From contig NZ_LMEC01000022.1 in assembly GCF_001425265.1 (NCBI RefSeq), positions 221,218 to 285,217 on the forward strand: a stretch of 64,000 nt of DNA, given 5' to 3'. This DNA comes from Massilia sp. Root418. GTDB lineage: Bacteria > Pseudomonadota > Gammaproteobacteria > Burkholderiales > Burkholderiaceae_D. Positions within the stretch are counted from its first letter, which is position 1. Every line of letters starts with the position of its first letter. The notes under the pieces were generated by a model, which was not told the DNA's origin, ran no database searches, and saw only the letters and a list, made by a program, of their open reading frames with translations. This document shows positions 60,800 through 64,000 of the stretch, in pieces. A program made the translations under genes and the position numbers.

Positions 60800-60820
60800 C
60801 CGGCTGAATCCGCAAGGCAA

Positions 60821-60847
60821 AACGCCGCCCGAGGGCGGCGTTTTTTT
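60821..60847 (+). terminator. Terminator of oligomer hydrolase gene
   Basis: AACGCCGCCC (60821-60830) pairs with GGGCGGCGTT (60833-60842), followed by Ts to 60847. The tip of the stem probably opens to form the loop. Confidence 0.88.
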
Positions 60848-60867
60848 GTCCCGGCGGCCGGATCCTG

Positions 60868-62034
60868 CTACAGCGCCGCCGCGTAGATGGCGCGCGCATC
60901 GGCGCGGCTCAGTTCGCGCGGATTGTTCCCCAGCAAGCGGGTCTGCAGCATGGCCTCGTCCGCCAGCCGGTCCAGGTCGCTCTCGGCGATGCCGACTTGT
61001 TGCAGGCTGCGCTCTATCCCCGTGATGACCGCGATTTGCTGCATAGCAACAACGAGCGCCTCCGCCCTTGCTTCCACCGTACCCTCCGCGTGCGGCACCA
61101 CGATGCCCGCCAGTTCCGCGTACAGCGGGGCCGCCTCGGGCGCATTGAAGCGCAGCACATGCGGCAGCACCAGCGAATTGGACAAGCCATGCGGTACGTG
61201 GAAAATGCCGCCGATCGGATAAGCCAGCGCGTGCACTGCCGCCACCGGCGCGTTCGAGAAGGCCTGCCCAGCCAGCATCGCCCCCAGCAGCATGGCCTGG
61301 CGTGCGGCCAGGTTTTTGCCGTTCTCGCACGCGGCGATCAGATTGCGCGACAGCAGTCCCAGTGCCTGGCGTGCCAGCATGTCGGACAGCGGGTTCTTCT
61401 TGTGGCGGCTGGTGTAGGCCTCGATGGCATGCACCATGGCATCGATGCCCGTGGCGGCCGTCACCATGGCGGGCAAGCCGGTGGTCAATTCCGCATCCAG
61501 GATGGCCAGGTCCGCATATAGCTGGGGCGCCACCACGCCCATCTTGGTGGTTGCGCCGGTGGTGACGATGGCGATATTGGTCACCTCCGAGCCAGTACCG
61601 GGGGTGGTTGGAATCTGCACCAGCGGCAGGCGAGCGCCCTTCACGTTACCGATGCCGTAGATGGCGGCCAACGGCTGGTCGCTGGCCGCCAGCACTGCGA
61701 TCAGCTTGGCCACATCCATGGAGCTGCCGCCGCCGAGGCCGATGACCACATCCGCATGATGTTCGCGCGCAGCGGCCACGGCCGCCAGCACGATCTGCTC
61801 CGGCGGGTCCGCCACCACATCCGAATAGATTTTCACGTGGAACCCGGCGGCGGCCAGGCTGTCGGCGGGCGCCTGCACCAGCCCGGTTTTCAAAAAACCC
61901 GGATCGGTCACCAGCAGCGCGCGCTGCGCCGACGGAAAGCGGGCGCGCACGTGCTCCCCCAATTTCCGGGCTGCGCCCAGTTCGGAAACGATGTGGGCAA
62001 CGGTACTGAAAGCGAAAGCAGGGAAGTCATTCAT
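60868..62034 (-). CDS. Iron-containing alcohol dehydrogenase
   Basis: A 388-residue group III Fe-ADH: VVIGLGGGSSMDVAKLIAVLAA (NAD site), PTTPGTGSEVTNIAIV, GIDAMVHAIEAYTS (metal Asp and His) and HALAYPIGGIFHVPHGLSNSLVLPHVLRFN (two His ligands). The substrate is an alcohol or aldehyde. A parS-like 13/16 match lies inside this gene at 61829-61844. It converges with the oligomer hydrolase gene. Confidence 0.9.
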   Translation of the reverse strand: MNDFPAFAFSTVAHIVSELGAARKLGEHVRARFPSAQRALLVTDPGFLKTGLVQAPADSLAAAGFHVKIYSDVVADPPEQIVLAAVAAAREHHADVVIGLGGGSSMDVAKLIAVLAASDQPLAAIYGIGNVKGARLPLVQIPTTPGTGSEVTNIAIVTTGATTKMGVVAPQLYADLAILDAELTTGLPAMVTAATGIDAMVHAIEAYTSRHKKNPLSDMLARQALGLLSRNLIAACENGKNLAARQAMLLGAMLAGQAFSNAPVAAVHALAYPIGGIFHVPHGLSNSLVLPHVLRFNAPEAAPLYAELAGIVVPHAEGTVEARAEALVVAMQQIAVITGIERSLQQVGIAESDLDRLADEAMLQTRLLGNNPRELSRADARAIYAAAL

Positions 62035-62094
62035 GGCGAGATCGGCTCAATGCTGGCAAGGAATGTTGGCATTCCAGCTTACACCAAAATTTGC

Positions 62095-62162
62095 CGAGCT
62101 GAGCCGCATTTTCCCCTCCTTCGGGGTCAGACCCCGAAGTGGGCAAAATGCGGCTCAGCTCG
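62095..62162. repeat. Long inverted repeat with nested palindrome (MITE/REP-like element)
   Basis: CGAGCTGAGCCGCATTTT (62095-62112) and AAAATGCGGCTCAGCTCG (62145-62162) are perfect 18-base arms. Inside, CTTCGGGGT (62119-62127) pairs with ACCCCGAAG (62131-62139) around CAG. The inner GGGGTCAG matches the core of the repeats around the RAYT element at 48371-49296. It lies between the alcohol dehydrogenase and TSUP genes. Confidence 0.7.
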
Positions 62163-62244
62163 TTTGGGCGCCGGCGAGGAGAGGGTTTCTTACGTACAAT
62201 GACGAGCTTCTAACTGGCCGCGCAGACGGCGTACATGGGGCGTT

Positions 62245-63006
62245 ATGGTGGATTTCCTGGTGTTGGGTGTGGCGGCGTTTGCCGCGGGGCTGGTGGATGC
62301 GGTGGTGGGTGGGGGCGGACTGATCCAGATTCCGGTGCTGTTTTCGGTGTTCGGCAATACAGCGCCGGCCACGCTGCTCGGGACCAGCAAGCTGGCCGGC
62401 ATCTTCGGCACGGCGGCGGCGGCGGTCAACTACGCGCGGCGCGTCAGCATCGCCTGGACCACGGCGGCGCCGGCTGCCATGGCGGCTTTCCTGTTCGCCT
62501 TCCTCGGCGCCTACACGGTGACCAGGATACCGCCCGACTTCATGCGCACCCTGCTGCCCATCGTGCTGATTGCAGTGGCGGTGTACACCTTCTGGCGCAA
62601 GGACTTCGGCAGCATCCACGCCCCGCTGCACACCGGCACCCGGGAGCGGCTGATGGCTGTGGGCTGCGGCGCACTGATCGGTTTCTACGACGGCTTCTTC
62701 GGCCCCGGCACCGGCAGCTTCCTGGTGTTCCTGTTCGTGCGCTTCTTCGGCTTCGACTTCCTGGCGGCCTCGGCGGTGGCCAAGGTGGTGAACGTGGCCT
62801 GCAACTTTGCCGCGCTGATGTGGTTCGGCTACTCGGGCCACTTGCTGTGGCAACTGGGCCTGTTGATGGCGGCATGCCAGGTGGCGGGTTCGCTGATCGG
62901 CACCAAGCTGGCGATGAAGCACGGTAGCGGTTTCGTGCGCCGCCTGTTCCTGATCGTGGTGACCGTCCTGATCTTCAAAACCGGCTACGACGCGTTTCTG
63001 AAGTAA
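62245..63006 (+). CDS. TSUP (TauE/SafE) family permease
   Basis: A 253-residue membrane protein with about eight segments: VDFLVLGVAAFAAGLVDAVVGGGGLIQIPVLFSVF is the conserved first TauE repeat and AVGCGALIGFYDGFFGPGTGSFLVFLFV the second. TSUP proteins export sulfite, sulfonates or similar organic anions. It starts at ATG 62245, and the only clear terminator follows at 63031. Confidence 0.85.
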   Translation: MVDFLVLGVAAFAAGLVDAVVGGGGLIQIPVLFSVFGNTAPATLLGTSKLAGIFGTAAAAVNYARRVSIAWTTAAPAAMAAFLFAFLGAYTVTRIPPDFMRTLLPIVLIAVAVYTFWRKDFGSIHAPLHTGTRERLMAVGCGALIGFYDGFFGPGTGSFLVFLFVRFFGFDFLAASAVAKVVNVACNFAALMWFGYSGHLLWQLGLLMAACQVAGSLIGTKLAMKHGSGFVRRLFLIVVTVLIFKTGYDAFLK

Positions 63007-63007
63007 T

Positions 63008-63023
63008 TGTTTCACGTGGAACA
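63008..63023. promoter_or_regulatory. parS-like centromere site 1
   Basis: TGTTTCACGTGGAACA matches the ParB-binding consensus TGTTNCACGTGNAACA at every fixed position. It lies 177 bases from the end of the window's noncoding gap before mnmG. parS sites cluster near the replication origin. Confidence 0.82.
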
Positions 63024-63030
63024 GCGGACG

Positions 63031-63057
63031 AGGGCGCTTCGGCGCCCTCTTTTTTTT
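63031..63057 (+). terminator. Terminator of the TSUP gene
   Basis: AGGGCGC (63031-63037) pairs with GCGCCCT (63042-63048) over TTCG and is followed by a T-run to 63057. Confidence 0.85.
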
Positions 63058-63079
63058 GCTCGTAGCGTACATCGGGCAG

Positions 63080-63095
63080 TGTTCCACGTGGAACA
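63080..63095. promoter_or_regulatory. parS-like centromere site 2 (perfect palindrome)
   Basis: TGTTCCACGTGGAACA is a perfect 16-base palindrome fitting the ParB-binding consensus, 56 bases after the first site's end and 90 bases before the mnmG start. Two sites this close to a typical origin-proximal gene argue for a real centromere. Confidence 0.85.
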
Positions 63096-63143
63096 ATTCA
63101 CCTAATTTTTCTGCCTAAAAAAGTCGCAGCTGTAAAAAGACTC

Positions 63144-63149
63144 TATAAT
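63144..63149 (+). promoter_or_regulatory. -10 element of mnmG promoter
   Basis: A perfect TATAAT lies 36 bases before the mnmG ATG. No good -35 hexamer is seen at 17 bases upstream, so it may rely on an activator. Confidence 0.45.
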
Positions 63150-63185
63150 CTGATCTCATTCCTCGCATTCACCCCAATACCAAAA

Positions 63186-64000
63186 ATGTTATTTCCTACC
63201 CAATTCGACGTCATCGTTGTCGGCGGCGGTCACGCCGGCACCGAGGCCGCCCTGGCTTCCGCCCGCATGGGCCAGAAGACGCTCTTGCTGACGCACAACA
63301 TCGAGACGCTGGGCCAGATGTCGTGCAATCCTTCCATCGGCGGCATCGGCAAAGGCCACCTGGTCAAGGAAGTCGATGCGATGGGCGGCGCCATGGCGAT
63401 CGCCACCGACGAGGCGGGCATCCAGTTCCGCATCCTGAATTCCTCCAAGGGCCCTGCCGTGCGCGCCACCCGCGCCCAGGCCGACCGCATTCTGTACAAG
63501 CAGGCCATCCGCTCGCGCCTGGAAAACCAGCCTAACCTGTGGCTGTTCCAGCAGGCCGTGGACGACCTGATGGTGGAGGGCGACCGCGTGGTGGGCGCCG
63601 TGACCCAGATCGGCTTGAAGTTCCTGGCCCCTGCCGTGGTGCTGACGGCCGGCACTTTCCTGGACGGGAAGATCCACGTCGGTCTGCAGAATTACTCGGC
63701 CGGCCGCGCCGGCGACCCGCCCGCGATCTCGCTGTCGGCCCGCCTGAAAGAGCTGAAATTGCCGCAGGGCCGCCTGAAGACCGGCACGCCGCCGCGCATC
63801 GACGGCCGCAGTATCGACCTGTCGGCCATGACCGAACAGCCGGGCGACCTGGACCCGGTGCCGGTGTTTTCCGTCATGGGCAGTGCCGCCATGCACCCGC
63901 GCCAGATGCCTTGCTGGGTGACCCATACCAACACCAAAACGCACGACATCATCCGCGCCGGCCTGGACCGTAGCCCGATGTATACCGGCGTTATCGAAGG
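63186..64000 (+). CDS. mnmG: tRNA uridine-5-carboxymethylaminomethyl modification enzyme MnmG (N-terminal part, cut by window edge)
   Basis: The first 271 codons of MnmG (GidA) are present: FDVIVVGGGHAGTEAALASARMG (FAD site), MSCNPSIGGIGKGHLVKEVDAMGG, GPAVRATRAQADRILYKQAI and GTFLDGKIHVG, with no stop before the right edge. With MnmE it makes the wobble uridine modification of tRNA. In many betaproteobacteria it is followed by rsmG-parA-parB near the origin. The two parS sites just upstream fit that. Confidence 0.95.
   Translation, partial: MLFPTQFDVIVVGGGHAGTEAALASARMGQKTLLLTHNIETLGQMSCNPSIGGIGKGHLVKEVDAMGGAMAIATDEAGIQFRILNSSKGPAVRATRAQADRILYKQAIRSRLENQPNLWLFQQAVDDLMVEGDRVVGAVTQIGLKFLAPAVVLTAGTFLDGKIHVGLQNYSAGRAGDPPAISLSARLKELKLPQGRLKTGTPPRIDGRSIDLSAMTEQPGDLDPVPVFSVMGSAAMHPRQMPCWVTHTNTKTHDIIRAGLDRSPMYTGVIE

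Overview
The window looks like a chromosomal segment of a high-GC betaproteobacterium of the family Oxalobacteraceae (Massilia / Duganella / Janthinobacterium group). The evidence is protein similarity recognised by eye, two PEP-CTERM exported proteins with sigma-54 type promoters, polyhydroxybutyrate enzymes, and the glmS / glmU / rsmD / coaD / mnmG housekeeping set. No search could be run, so genus is an inference. The right-hand part appears to be near the replication origin: mnmG runs off the right edge, two parS-like centromere sites lie just before it, and two separate DnaA-box-rich loci occur at 35.9-36.3 kb and 50.0-51.1 kb.

Layout. 1-4.5 kb: the N-terminal part of a type VI secretion VgrG (cut by the left edge), a DUF2917 protein, an MFS transporter, a tiny membrane peptide, a GNAT acetyltransferase and a PEP-CTERM protein. 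4.5-6.8 kb: an arsenic operon arsR-arsC-aquaporin-arsH, with no ArsB or Acr3 pump. 6.8-16.8 kb: a periplasmic solute-binding-like protein, a 2-hydroxyacid dehydrogenase, an orphan MacB/FtsX-like permease, a VOC protein, a Tat-lipoprotein GH28 glycosidase, an Ohr/OsmC protein, a Rof-like antiterminator, a DUF1801 protein, a crystallin/glycine-zipper protein and an NepI-like MFS pump. 16.8-25.7 kb: several transporter/enzyme sets with divergent regulators (two LysR, one TetR), an O-methyltransferase, the second PEP-CTERM protein, an alpha/beta hydrolase and a FAD monooxygenase behind an unusually structured leader. 25.8-31.5 kb: a four-gene reverse-strand cluster of a propeller-type sensor kinase, a NarL-type regulator and two exported proteins of unknown function.

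31.7-44.5 kb: SDR, a PHB-depolymerase-like esterase, glmS, an Lrp-type regulator, a phased array of DnaA-box-like 9-mers, glmU, a DUF6279 lipoprotein, rsmD, coaD, a YfhL-type ferredoxin, a chalcone-isomerase-like protein, a small membrane protein, a LysR regulator, a chemoreceptor and a second Lrp regulator. 44.7-51.1 kb: putA, a REP-associated tyrosine transposase framed by inverted repeat pairs, an MTA/SAH nucleosidase, and about 1.07 kb of noncoding DNA holding three diverged copies of an oriC-like module. 51.1-64 kb: nitronate monooxygenase, GMC oxidoreductase, a complete branched-chain-type ABC importer (livG-livF-binding protein-livH-livM), a 3-hydroxybutyrate oligomer hydrolase, an iron alcohol dehydrogenase, a TSUP permease, two parS sites and mnmG.

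The most unusual signals are noncoding. They are the three origin-like modules with conserved internal spacing, the ~11-bp phased DnaA-box array downstream of glmU, the multi-hairpin leader with a terminator and a ribosome-site-masking hairpin before the FAD monooxygenase, and a palindromic element at 62.1 kb that shares a core 8-mer with the repeats around the transposase.
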